Positions 33,115-41,693 of a stretch of 64,000 bases of DNA are shown one piece after another. The stretch is from Planctomycetota bacterium (GTDB lineage: Bacteria > Planctomycetota > Phycisphaerae > Phycisphaerales > SM1A02), in the NCBI GenBank assembly GCA_016872915.1, contig VGYQ01000004.1, positions 1 to 64,000 on the forward strand. Direction: 5' to 3'. How positions within the stretch are numbered: the stretch's first letter is position 1; each line of letters begins with the position of its first letter. The notes beneath the pieces were generated by a model that was not told the origin of the DNA, ran no database searches, and was given only the letters and a program-made list of their open reading frames with translations. A program made the position numbers and the translations under genes.

Positions 33115-34467
33115 TCACATGCGGCGAGCAACGAGCAAAGCCATTTCGAGTGCCTGCTCGTAGTTCAGCCGCGGATCCAGCGCAGTCTGATAGGAACGAA
33201 GAAGATCGCCTCCGCCGAGTCCGCGCGCGCCGCCGGTGCACTCGGTGACATTGTCGCCCGTCATCTCAAAGTGAACGCCACCGAGGTTCGTTCCCTCGCG
33301 TCGATGCAGGTCGAAGGACTCCTCGAGTTCGCTGAGAATGTGTTCGAACGCGCGAGTCTTGACAGGCACTTGCTGCCCATCCGTACCTGCCACCGAAACA
33401 ATCTCCGTGTTGCCGTGCATGGGATCGCACACCCACAGCACCTTGCGCTTCGTCGCCGTCACCGCCCGCAGCAGCGGCGGCAACAACTCTCCGACGCGTC
33501 GCGCACCGAGTCGATGGATGAGCGTGAGCCGACCGGGCTCCAAGTGCGGATCGAGCCACTCGCAGAGCTTCGTCAACTGCTGTGGCGTCGTGTCCGGCGC
33601 AACCTTCACCGCGATCGGATTCGCGATGCCGCGCAGATACTCGACATGCGCCCCGTCCACCTGCGAGGTGCGTGCGCCCAACCACGGAAGGTGCGTCGAC
33701 AGATTCCAGACACCATCTCGGCGGGGAACTGCACGCGTGAGCGCGGACTCCAGTTCGAGCAGCAGGCACTCGTGGCTCGTAAAAAAGTCGACTCGCTGCA
33801 ACTGATGGATGCGAACGCCCGCGAGCGTTTCCATGAAGCGCAATCCTTCACCGATGGCATTGACCATCCGCTTGTATTCCGCGGCGCGCGGGGAGTGACC
33901 GACCCAATCCAGGTTCCACTGCTCGGGGTGGTGCAGATCCGCAAACCCACCGTCCACGAGCGCACGGATGAAGTTCAGGGTCATGGCTGAACGCGCATAG
34001 CCGCGCAGCAGCAGGCGCGGATCGGGGCGACGCGCTTCCGCGGTGAAGTCGGGGCGGTTGACGTTGTCGCCCCGGAACGAAGGCAACTGTGTGCCTCCGC
34101 GCGTCTCCATATCGCTCGAGCGCGGCTTTGCATATTGCCCGGCGAAACGCCCAACGCGAATGACGCGCTTGCGAGAGGCATGCGTCAGCACCAGGCTCAT
34201 CTGGAGCAGGATCTTCAGTTGACTTGCGATGTGCGAGGAATTGCAGCCGGAAAAACTTTCTGCACAGTCGCCCCCGTGCAGAAGGAACCGTTCTCCATCA
34301 GCAGCCTCGGCGAGTTGGGACTTGAGTCCTCCGATCTCGCCGCTCGTGACCAGAGGTGGCAGTCCCCGAATCTCCTCGAGGACACGGTCCAGTTCAGCAC
34401 GGTCCGGCCAGAGCACCTGTTGCTGCGCGGGACGCGCGCGCCACGAGTCGGGGTTCCAGTTGCTCAT
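33115..34467 (-). CDS. class II (plant-type) DAHP synthase
   Basis: 450 residues, normal for the class. It condenses PEP and erythrose-4-phosphate, the first step of the shikimate pathway. Motifs are GERFLLHGGDCAESF with the metal cysteine, RVGRFAGQYAKPRSS, GDNVNRPDF, VWVCDPMHGNT and GGVHFEMTGDNVTECTGG. Homology begins at MSNWNPDSWRARPAQQ (34467). It differs from E. coli AroF/G/H (class I). Confidence 0.95.
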   Translation of the reverse strand: MSNWNPDSWRARPAQQQVLWPDRAELDRVLEEIRGLPPLVTSGEIGGLKSQLAEAADGERFLLHGGDCAESFSGCNSSHIASQLKILLQMSLVLTHASRKRVIRVGRFAGQYAKPRSSDMETRGGTQLPSFRGDNVNRPDFTAEARRPDPRLLLRGYARSAMTLNFIRALVDGGFADLHHPEQWNLDWVGHSPRAAEYKRMVNAIGEGLRFMETLAGVRIHQLQRVDFFTSHECLLLELESALTRAVPRRDGVWNLSTHLPWLGARTSQVDGAHVEYLRGIANPIAVKVAPDTTPQQLTKLCEWLDPHLEPGRLTLIHRLGARRVGELLPPLLRAVTATKRKVLWVCDPMHGNTEIVSVAGTDGQQVPVKTRAFEHILSELEESFDLHRREGTNLGGVHFEMTGDNVTECTGGARGLGGGDLLRSYQTALDPRLNYEQALEMALLVARRM

Positions 34468-34475
34468 GCGGGGCA

Positions 34476-34481
34476 AGGCTA
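34476..34481 (-). promoter_or_regulatory. TAGCCT -10 box, 8 nt before DAHP synthase
   Basis: TAnnnT hexamer 8 bases before ATG 34467, just downstream of the tRNA-Leu gene on the same strand. Confidence 0.5.
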
Positions 34482-34492
34482 GCGCGGCACGA

Positions 34493-34574
<82 letters not shown>

Positions 34575-34591
34575 TGTGTACTTGTGCTCCG

Positions 34592-34601
34592 TACGATGAT
34601 A
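34592..34601. promoter_or_regulatory. overlapping divergent -10 boxes (DoxX-like gene / tRNA-Leu)
   Basis: TACGAT (34592-34597, plus) lies 7 bases before ATG 34605. On the other strand TATCAT (34596-34601) lies 21 bases before the tRNA-Leu 5' end. The two hexamers share two bases, so polymerase could bind only one direction at a time. Confidence 0.5.
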
Positions 34602-34604
34602 CGC

Positions 34605-35288
34605 ATGGGATTTGCGCAAACCGCTGCCACGAGGGTGATGCCGCTGCTGACGCGTCTTCTGATTGTGGCGGTGCTGCTCCCCCTTGGTTGGCGACTCGCT
34701 TTTTCCAGCGTGCCATTCTCATCCGCAGAGTCCGCGCGACTGCAGGAACTGGGCGTGACAACAGCGGGCGTGGACCTCGGGAAGGTGCGTTCCACGCTCC
34801 CTGGCGGCAAAGATGCCTCCAACAATGCGCTTGCGACCGCGACCGCTGCAGGCGGGCCCATTCGTGAAGGACGGGCGCTCTATGGAATCTCGCTGACGGC
34901 GGACAGAGTTGGTCTGCCGGCGCCCGCGCTCGCTGGCTGGGTAACGGCGTTTCTCCTGTTGGTGGGCAGTGTCCTCATCGGCTTGGGTGCGTTCACACGG
35001 ATCACTGCCATGTTCATCGCACTCCTGAGCGCGACTGCATTCTGGGTGGACTGCCTCCCGGCGCTCCGCAGCGGCTACTGGTCGCTTGATGGCGCAGTGC
35101 TCGTGCATACGGGAGCACACCTTGCGCTCTTCATCTTGTGTGCGAACCTGCTGCTGCTTGGTGGCGGTGCGCTCAGTGTGGATGCACTCTTCGGCGGGAG
35201 TGCGCGTGGTTCCAAAGGGAAGGGCCATCCCGTGAGTGGTGGTGGACGCAAGTCGGGTGGCGATGGCCGCGCCGTGGAGAAGGAGTGA
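34605..35288 (+). CDS. DoxX-like membrane protein
   Basis: 227 residues with four predicted membrane helices: around 12-28, 106-123, 127-142 and 160-182. An extracytoplasmic loop lies between the first two, and a basic, glycine-rich tail ends the protein. The layout fits the DoxX/SURF4-like family, whose function is unclear. ATG 34605 is preferred over 34584 and 34596 because of the TACGAT box 7 bases before it. It ends 3 bases before the VWA gene and heads that operon. Confidence 0.6.
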   Translation: MGFAQTAATRVMPLLTRLLIVAVLLPLGWRLAFSSVPFSSAESARLQELGVTTAGVDLGKVRSTLPGGKDASNNALATATAAGGPIREGRALYGISLTADRVGLPAPALAGWVTAFLLLVGSVLIGLGAFTRITAMFIALLSATAFWVDCLPALRSGYWSLDGAVLVHTGAHLALFILCANLLLLGGGALSVDALFGGSARGSKGKGHPVSGGGRKSGGDGRAVEKE

Positions 35289-35291
35289 CGG

Positions 35292-36563
35292 ATGCGAGGG
35301 AGGACCGCCGTGTCGTGGGGCTTGTCCGCTGCGGCGCACGTGCTTTTGGCTCTCCTGTTGCTGTCGGCGGGCGTTGCACTGCTGCCCATGGGGCGCAATG
35401 AGACTGCACTGAGCGATGATGCCGTGTTCCTCTTTGAAAGTCCGCCTGCCGAGAAGTCCATCACGCAACCGCCCGCAGTCCAAGCGGCCGTTCTTCCTAC
35501 ACGCGAGTCGGCGGCAACCGCAGCGATCGCAGTGCAATCCGCCAGCGATACCGCAGCGCGCATGCAGTCCTCCGCGGAGTTGCAGCGCGACACGCTCACC
35601 ACAACGCTTCCCATGGTGGCGCGCCCACTGCAGACTCCATCCACGATGTTCGCCATGGCAGGCATTCGAATGCCCAGTGTTCGACGGGTGGTCTTTTTGC
35701 TCGACGCATCTGGTTCGATGATTGGCTGCTACCCCGCCGCAGTCGATGCGGTCATCGAGTCGATCGGCAGACTGAGCGATGAGCAGCAGTTCGCGGTCAT
35801 TCCGTTTCAGGCAGATGATGCGTTTCTCCCCGAAGGCGATGCGCTCCGTCGCGCAGGGGCGACGCTCGGGCAGCGTGGCCGAGATCAACTGAAGGCCTGG
35901 CTGAACGACAAGATCATCCCATCGGGCGGCAGTAACCCAACACGAGCGGTACGTGCCGCGCTCGCGCTCAAGCCAGATACGGTGGTGATCGTCAGCGCAG
36001 GGCTGCTCGGTGCAGGCGACACGACCCGCGATCGGGATGTGCTGCTCGCAGAACTCGATGCCCTGAATCCGCGGGATGCGCGCTCCGGTCGGCGCCCCGT
36101 GCTTTTCGCATGCATTCACTTGATGCAACAGGAACCGCTCGGCGCACTTGAACTCGTGGCACGCGAGCACGGCATGGCAGGTTCCTATCGATTTCTTCCA
36201 CGCTTGCAGGACTTGCGCGCGGCCGAGATTGCGTCGCCCGCCATCGACGATGAGTGGACGCGCGGTGTGGCCGCCGCAGTCGAACGCGCCCAGGCAGGCG
36301 ACAGAGCTGCTGCACGCGTCGCACTTTTGCGAATCGGACTCGCACACCCGCTGCACGAGGCATCGCCAGCGGCACTGCTCGCTGCTGCCGAGATTTCTCT
36401 CAACCATGACCACGACCCTCGCGCCGCACAGCGACTCGCCGCTGCGGCAGCGCAGGGAGCGCGTGCATTCGGACTCGGCGCGGTGCAGGAACGCGCCGAG
36501 GCGATTGCGCGCGACCCCAACGCACCCACATCGCCCGTACAGCCCACGGAAACAAACCCATGA
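35292..36563 (+). CDS. TonB/TolA-type anchored VWA-domain protein
   Basis: 423 residues. The N-terminal helix (WGLSAAAHVLLALLLL) carries Ser12 and His16 in the SxxxH arrangement that TonB (Ser16, His20) and TolA use to couple to ExbB/ExbD or TolQ/TolR. A Pro/Ala-rich spacer runs to about 120. A von Willebrand factor A domain follows at 130-300, with DASGS (138-142) and SGGSNPT (Thr217) as MIDAS elements. The third MIDAS aspartate appears replaced (VVIVSAGL). Residues 300-423 are helical and repeat-like. The next gene overlaps by ATGA. The whole VWA part should be periplasmic. Confidence 0.75.
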   Translation: MRGRTAVSWGLSAAAHVLLALLLLSAGVALLPMGRNETALSDDAVFLFESPPAEKSITQPPAVQAAVLPTRESAATAAIAVQSASDTAARMQSSAELQRDTLTTTLPMVARPLQTPSTMFAMAGIRMPSVRRVVFLLDASGSMIGCYPAAVDAVIESIGRLSDEQQFAVIPFQADDAFLPEGDALRRAGATLGQRGRDQLKAWLNDKIIPSGGSNPTRAVRAALALKPDTVVIVSAGLLGAGDTTRDRDVLLAELDALNPRDARSGRRPVLFACIHLMQQEPLGALELVAREHGMAGSYRFLPRLQDLRAAEIASPAIDDEWTRGVAAAVERAQAGDRAAARVALLRIGLAHPLHEASPAALLAAAEISLNHDHDPRAAQRLAAAAAQGARAFGLGAVQERAEAIARDPNAPTSPVQPTETNP

Positions 36564-37309
36564 TGCCAGCCCCTCTTTCGGCAGTGCTCCTCGCTCCACT
36601 CTCCCCCGATCCTTCCCCCATGCTTGCTCCCCCGCTGCTCGCCTCGCTCGATGCCGCCCGCATCTTCTTTTACTCCGCAAGCACCATGCCCGATGGCTCG
36701 GTACGGACGGAGTGGATCGGCAGCGCGATCATTTGGATTCTCATCGCCATGAGCCTGGTGAGTGTCGGCATGATCATCTCGGCCTCGCTCGCCCATCGGA
36801 TAGCGGCGATCGCGCCGCCACAGGCACTCGCGGGCATCGGCAGTGGAAGGGATGGACGTGCCGCACTCGATGGGGCTGCCGCGATGCCGTGTGATACTGG
36901 GCGAATCGCGCGCGCGGCTTCCGAAGCGTGGATGCGTGGCCGCAGCGAGATTGTCGATGCCGCCGAACGTGCTGCCGTGGAGTGCGCAGCACGTCGATTC
37001 CGAACACTTGAACCGCTGCACGTGCTCGCACAAATCAGCCCGATGGTCGGACTCTTTGGCACCGTCTACGGCATGATCGTTGCGTTTCAGGCAGTCGCTG
37101 CGTCGGGCGGGCAGGCGGATCCTGCGCTGCTCGCAGGCGGTATTGGCACCGCGCTCGTGACCACCTTCTGGGGACTCGTGGTCGCGGTTCCGGCCCTGCT
37201 CGCATACGCGCTGCTGCGCAATCGTGTGGACACAGCCCTCGCAAGCGCGCTTGAAAGCGTCCTGCACGCCGCGAAGGACGCGCCCGAAGCCGGGAGTGCT
37301 GCGCGGTGA
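36560..37309 (+). CDS. ExbB/TolQ/MotA-type proton channel
   Basis: 249 residues with three membrane helices (about 53-76, 150-175 and 195-215). The family core is QISPMVGLFGTVYGMIVAFQAVA and GGIGTALVTTFWGLVVAVPALLAY, containing the conserved pore threonines. With ExbD it forms the proton-driven motor of the inner membrane. Overlaps the genes on both sides by 4 bases (ATGA, then GTGA). Confidence 0.9.
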   Translation: MMPAPLSAVLLAPLSPDPSPMLAPPLLASLDAARIFFYSASTMPDGSVRTEWIGSAIIWILIAMSLVSVGMIISASLAHRIAAIAPPQALAGIGSGRDGRAALDGAAAMPCDTGRIARAASEAWMRGRSEIVDAAERAAVECAARRFRTLEPLHVLAQISPMVGLFGTVYGMIVAFQAVAASGGQADPALLAGGIGTALVTTFWGLVVAVPALLAYALLRNRVDTALASALESVLHAAKDAPEAGSAAR

Positions 37310-37767
37310 AACAAGCGCTCGCGCGCATCTCGGCGATCGATGCGGATCTCACGCCGCTGATCGATTTGGCGTTCCTGCTGATCGTCTTCTTCGTGCTCGT
37401 TGCGCGCATGAGCGGCGAGCAACTTCCCGCCATTCCGCTGCCAAAGCCAACCGATGTCGCGGCGACTCCCGCCGGCACTGCGCGTCGCCTCGCAGTCAAC
37501 GTGCTTTCGGAAGATGGCGCAGTCGTGTTCACGCTCGGAGGCGAGCGCTTTTTGGCTGATGGATCGGGGCTCGACCGCCTCGCATCGGCCATTGCACAGC
37601 GCCTGCGGAGTGATCCAAGCGTGCCCGTCGACATTCGCGCTGACCGGTCGCTCGCGTACCGCGCCGTCGAACCTGCCATCGATGCGATCACCGCTGCGGC
37701 GGCCAATGTCGGGACGCGGGTGACGATCCGCGTCTGCGCGCTGCAGGGGGAAGGCGGAGCACCGTGA
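37306..37767 (+). CDS. ExbD/TolR-type protein (first)
   Basis: 153 residues: a short cytoplasmic start, one membrane helix (PLIDLAFLLIVFFVLVARM) with the proton-carrying aspartate at its beginning, and a periplasmic domain. GTG start within the stop of the ExbB gene. The following gene is a second, diverged ExbD, so the motor may contain an ExbD heterodimer. Confidence 0.9.
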   Translation: MKQALARISAIDADLTPLIDLAFLLIVFFVLVARMSGEQLPAIPLPKPTDVAATPAGTARRLAVNVLSEDGAVVFTLGGERFLADGSGLDRLASAIAQRLRSDPSVPVDIRADRSLAYRAVEPAIDAITAAAANVGTRVTIRVCALQGEGGAP

Positions 37768-38237
37768 ACGTGGGCCGCACCGTCAGCGACACTCGCATTC
37801 GGCTGGCGATGACGCCGATGATTGACGTGGTGTTTCTCCTGTTGGTTTTCTTCGTTTGTACGGTGCGCTTCGAGCGAAACGAGGCGGTCTACACGTTGGA
37901 TCTGCCGCAGCGTGGTCTGACCGCAGATCCCCTTGCGCTGCAGCAGCGTGCGCTCGTCATCCGCGTTGGTACGCGTGCGGCCGATGCGGTCTCGATCGAA
38001 CTCCAGGCGGATGGGCTGCGTGAACGCCCTGCATCCTTCGATGCTTTGGCAGCTGCACTTACGCGCGTTCGGCGAGGGACTGCGCCCGAGCCAGCCAACA
38101 CCGGGCTCTTTCTGGCGGAGCATCCAGTGCTCATCGCCCCCACGAGGGAGTGCGGCTGGCAGGATGCCGTGGACGCGTTCAACGCAGCCGTACGCGCCGG
38201 ATTCCGCAACATTGGTTTCGCGCGGAGTGGCACATGA
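37764..38237 (+). CDS. ExbD/TolR-type protein (second)
   Basis: 157 residues with the same layout. MTPMIDVVFLLLVFFVCTV holds the essential aspartate, followed by a periplasmic domain with CGWQDAVDAFNAAVRAGF near the end. It overlaps its neighbours by 4 bases on each side (GTGA, ATGA), indicating tight translational coupling across the operon. Confidence 0.9.
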   Translation: MNVGRTVSDTRIRLAMTPMIDVVFLLLVFFVCTVRFERNEAVYTLDLPQRGLTADPLALQQRALVIRVGTRAADAVSIELQADGLRERPASFDALAAALTRVRRGTAPEPANTGLFLAEHPVLIAPTRECGWQDAVDAFNAAVRAGFRNIGFARSGT

Positions 38238-40900
38238 CAGCGTGGAGCCGACGCCGCACACCACCGCCGAGTGCGCTCGCCGCATTGGCTGCGTTCATGC
38301 TGATCGCATGCGCGGGAACAACCCGCGCCGTGGCGGCCGCTTTCTCGCAGTCCACGCTGACGGAGAGTGCAGCGCAGCGACTGGAGGAGGAGGACTTCCT
38401 CCGGGGCGTGGGCGATCTCGCACTGCTTCGTGCACTGGATGATCTCGATCGAACCGAGCCCATACGCGACCCGCAGTCGTTGGAAGCGGCTCTCCGGGCG
38501 ATTGCTCGCGAGCGGGCCTCGCTGCGCGACGATGCACTCTCACTCCCCGAACGGCTGCAAGCACTCGATCGGCTCCGAACGCTGCGCACAGCACTGGTGG
38601 CACGAGATACGCGCGATCCCTTCACGGTGCTGTGGATCAGTGATGCAGCAGAGGATGAACTTTCGCTGGCATTCTTCGGCGCGGATGGTGGTGCCGATGC
38701 GATCGCAGGCTCATCTGGATCTGCGCTCGTACCGAGGGCACGCGCTGCGCTCGACCGCGTGCTCATCCTGCTCGATACCGCCGACGCACGCGCCGCCTCC
38801 ATTTCACCGGAGAGCGTTCCCGCTGCATCGCCACTCGCGCAGCGACTCGACAGCGATGCGCGTGTACGCCGGCCTTTTCTCCGTGCTGCAGTCCGCGCCA
38901 TGTTGCTGGCTATCGAGCGGAGCGGCGAATCAGCGGCGGCGAGTCGGGAGCGACCTGCGAAGGGCGCCGCGCTCCTGCGTGAACTTTCCCTTCTGCGCCC
39001 ACAACTCCCCCCTCGCCTGCGCCCGGAGAGCGATCTGGCAGAAGTCGCTGCAGCTGCGGTGGCAGCACAGTGCGATGCCGCGCGGTACGCAGCCGCTCGA
39101 ATTATCCAGGCGCGTGATCCAACGCTGACTGTGCTCGCGCGCATTCTCAGTTGCGACTGCCTTTTGAACGAACGCCGCGGCGAGGAGGCAATCCGCCAAC
39201 TCATCGCCCTGCATGCCGTGCAGGGGCTCTCGACCCCGCTTCGGCTGCTCGTCGCAGATGCGATCGTGCGTGCGCGAGGAACACTTGGCAAGTCACCGAC
39301 CACGGAGCTGACGCTTCGTCCTTGGACCGACACGCTTGATCGCGCGCAGGCTGCGGAGCGTGCGGGTGTTCGACGCGCAGTACTCGAGCGCATCGCAGGT
39401 GCTGCACGCGGACAACCTGCCTACGGCGATCTTCCTCCTCTCGCGGAGGTCGCCCTCGCTCGCGAAGCACTGCTGGCGAATCCTGCAGACCGCGAAGCAC
39501 TCGCCCGCCTCGCGCCTCACGCCACCCAGACACGAAATGCCACCGCACAGGTCGCTGCTCTCGAAACAATTGCCGATGCCGTGGTGGCTGCGCGGATGTG
39601 GCCAGAAGCTGCCGATGCGTACCGCGCGCTCGCTCTCGCGGCGGCGCAGGAACCGGTCTCGCTCCCGGCGATGCAGGCGGCACTCGACATTGAACTCTCT
39701 CTCGACCGCGCAGACCCTGCCGGGCGGGAAGCGCAACTCGAGGAAGCGCTCGGCTTGGCGATCAACCGCTTCCCTGAACTGCCCACTCGGCCGGCATCGC
39801 TGGCACAACTGGAGGCGATCCAACTGCGCCGATTCCTTCAGCAGGCAATGGCTGCGACGCCCGAGACACGTCCCTCTTTGGCGCAGCAGGCTGCCGATGC
39901 TGCGCAGCGACTCACGGACCTCGACGCCGCCGCACGCCGCGCTGGACTCGATCCCGGCAGTCGGGTCAGTGCGACCGCCGAGATGGCTCGAACAGCCGCT
40001 GACTTCCTGGCAGCCGACGCCGTGCAGGCAACCCGCGCGAATGCTCTTCCTTCTCCTGAGCAGTGGGAATCCTGGAGCAAGTTTGATGCACAGCGCATCC
40101 TGCGCTTGCGTCTCGAGCGCGCCGCGATGCACTCGGCAGAACCGGCGCGAATCATGACGGCTGAACTCGCCCTTTTGCCCGACTCCATGCTCGATGCACA
40201 GACGCCCGCCGCACTGACTGCCATCACCAACTTCATGAGAAGGCAGGTCGAACTCGCGGGCGACGCCAATCTGCAAGGAAGTCCACGCTCCGTGCAGCAT
40301 GCTCAGCGCGCGCTCGCCGCGGGGCAGGCGTGGGAAGCACTCTTGGCCACCCGAGGCGGAGATGGATCAGCTCAACCGCTGACGGCTGCGTTCGATCGAC
40401 TCGCCGCAGATGCCGCTCTGCTCGCGCAAGACTGGGAGAACGCTCTCGCGCGCGCCGAGACCATTGCACTTGCCAATGCCCAGTCGGTCGACGATCAGCG
40501 TCGGCTGGTCGAAGCACTTTCACACGCCCACCAGGACGCCGTTCGGCTCGGGCTCAAGGATCTTCGCGATGAACGTCGCACGCGTGGCATGAACGCGGCG
40601 CGCGCACTGGAGGCGATGGCACCCGATGGCTCACCCGCCTGGTGGCTGGCGCAGAGCGTTCAACTGCGGATTGCCGAGGAATCTGGCCGAGGGGGCGACC
40701 CAGTCCTTGCTTCCATCGCTCGACTGCGCGCGGCGGATCCTGCGCTTGGGGGCCCGCTCATGAGTGCGGCCATTCTGGAGACCGAAAGCGCTGCCATGGC
40801 AAGTGCCGCGCGCATGAGGCAGCACGCTTCGACCCCAGGCGCAGCACACGACGGTGAGTCGACCGCGTCACCCGCCGCCGTGCGACCAGTCAATCGCTGA
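38234..40900 (+). CDS. large helical lipoprotein of the ExbB/ExbD operon
   Basis: 888 residues, no recognised family. A signal peptide ends in the lipobox LIAC, and the residue after the lipidated cysteine is Ala, not Asp, which favours the outer membrane. The rest is almost entirely Ala/Leu/Arg-rich helix. Stretches such as MWPEAADAYRALALAAAQ resemble TPR units, so an alpha-solenoid is likely. It could be the outer-membrane partner of the VWA protein, comparable in position to Pal in Tol-Pal, but no peptidoglycan-binding motif is seen. The stop region overlaps the convergent gene by 11 bases. Confidence 0.6.
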   Translation: MTAWSRRRTPPPSALAALAAFMLIACAGTTRAVAAAFSQSTLTESAAQRLEEEDFLRGVGDLALLRALDDLDRTEPIRDPQSLEAALRAIARERASLRDDALSLPERLQALDRLRTLRTALVARDTRDPFTVLWISDAAEDELSLAFFGADGGADAIAGSSGSALVPRARAALDRVLILLDTADARAASISPESVPAASPLAQRLDSDARVRRPFLRAAVRAMLLAIERSGESAAASRERPAKGAALLRELSLLRPQLPPRLRPESDLAEVAAAAVAAQCDAARYAAARIIQARDPTLTVLARILSCDCLLNERRGEEAIRQLIALHAVQGLSTPLRLLVADAIVRARGTLGKSPTTELTLRPWTDTLDRAQAAERAGVRRAVLERIAGAARGQPAYGDLPPLAEVALAREALLANPADREALARLAPHATQTRNATAQVAALETIADAVVAARMWPEAADAYRALALAAAQEPVSLPAMQAALDIELSLDRADPAGREAQLEEALGLAINRFPELPTRPASLAQLEAIQLRRFLQQAMAATPETRPSLAQQAADAAQRLTDLDAAARRAGLDPGSRVSATAEMARTAADFLAADAVQATRANALPSPEQWESWSKFDAQRILRLRLERAAMHSAEPARIMTAELALLPDSMLDAQTPAALTAITNFMRRQVELAGDANLQGSPRSVQHAQRALAAGQAWEALLATRGGDGSAQPLTAAFDRLAADAALLAQDWENALARAETIALANAQSVDDQRRLVEALSHAHQDAVRLGLKDLRDERRTRGMNAARALEAMAPDGSPAWWLAQSVQLRIAEESGRGGDPVLASIARLRAADPALGGPLMSAAILETESAAMASAARMRQHASTPGAAHDGESTASPAAVRPVNR

Positions 40901-41612
40901 TCTGCCGCAGCTCATCTCGCAGGATCGATGCGAGCGCGAAGTTCTCGCGGCGCACCGCATCGCGTAGGCGCTGCTCAAGATCAGCGCGCTGACTCGATGG
41001 CAGTTTTGGAATGAATGCATCACGCAGCGCGCGGAGCATCGCGACCTCCGTCGGAAGAGCATCGTGCTCCTGCTGCAGTCGCTGCATGCTCCCGAGCGCT
41101 TGATCGATCGCCGCGAGTGCTCCTTGCGTATCGCCCCGACGCGCACAACCGGTTGCTTGCGCACGGGCTTGCAGGAGGATCGCCGCAAAGCGAACCGACT
41201 GCAGCGGTGCAGGGTCGATCTCCGGCAGCGCGTTCTCGACGAGCCACTGCATCGCCGAAGCGTTGCGAGCGCAGTCCGCCGACGCACGATCGAAGGCTCC
41301 GAGCAGGAACCAGGCACTCGCCCTCTGATGAAAGAGCTGCGCCTCCTCGCGCATGGCATCGGCCGCATGCGGTCCTACCTGCCCCCCCTTCGACCGAGTC
41401 GCGTCCCAAACCGAGTCGAACCCATGCGGGCGCCCGCCATCTGGGCGGCCCACCCCCTCAAACTGCAGCAAACCAGCCTCCAGTCGAACTTGAAGCCGTT
41501 CCAGGCCATCCGCCCCCACAAATAGCCGGGCCCGCGGCCCCTCCCCTTGCCATGGCCACCGCGTGAGGATTTCACGAATATCGTCGGAGGGGTTGCCTTC
41601 CGGACCAATCAT
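40890..41612 (-). CDS. UVR-motif protein of unknown function
   Basis: 240 residues. The C-terminus (QRLRDAVRRENFALASILRDELRQI) is a clear UVR motif of the kind found in UvrB, UvrC, McsA and ClpC. The middle is helical and TPR-like. ATG 41612 (MIGPEGNPSDDIRE) is chosen because TACTAT lies exactly 7 bases before it; the frame extends upstream without support. It is divergent from the sigma factor gene. It could be an adaptor for a Clp or McsB-type system, but there is no direct evidence. Confidence 0.65.
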   Translation of the reverse strand: MIGPEGNPSDDIREILTRWPWQGEGPRARLFVGADGLERLQVRLEAGLLQFEGVGRPDGGRPHGFDSVWDATRSKGGQVGPHAADAMREEAQLFHQRASAWFLLGAFDRASADCARNASAMQWLVENALPEIDPAPLQSVRFAAILLQARAQATGCARRGDTQGALAAIDQALGSMQRLQQEHDALPTEVAMLRALRDAFIPKLPSSQRADLEQRLRDAVRRENFALASILRDELRQISD

Positions 41613-41619
41613 GGGCAAA

Positions 41620-41625
41620 ATAGTA
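41620..41625 (-). promoter_or_regulatory. TACTAT -10 box, 7 nt before the UVR-motif gene
   Basis: TAnnnT with the modal 7-base spacing to ATG 41612. Confidence 0.5.
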
Positions 41626-41693
41626 AGTCCCGACGGAGAGAGTCGCCAGCGGCGTGTTGGCGAAGATCGGAGCATCGCAGCGAAGAGGTGTGC

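Noticed and set aside
34719-36680. 653-codon minus-strand frame across the DoxX/VWA genes
   Set aside because: Cys/Arg/His-rich composition and no motifs; the plus-strand genes have membrane helices, MIDAS residues and 4-base overlaps.
41382-41388. C7 run in the UVR-motif gene as a phase-variation site
   Set aside because: Seven bases is short for such a GC-rich genome and the frame is intact; nothing else supports switching.
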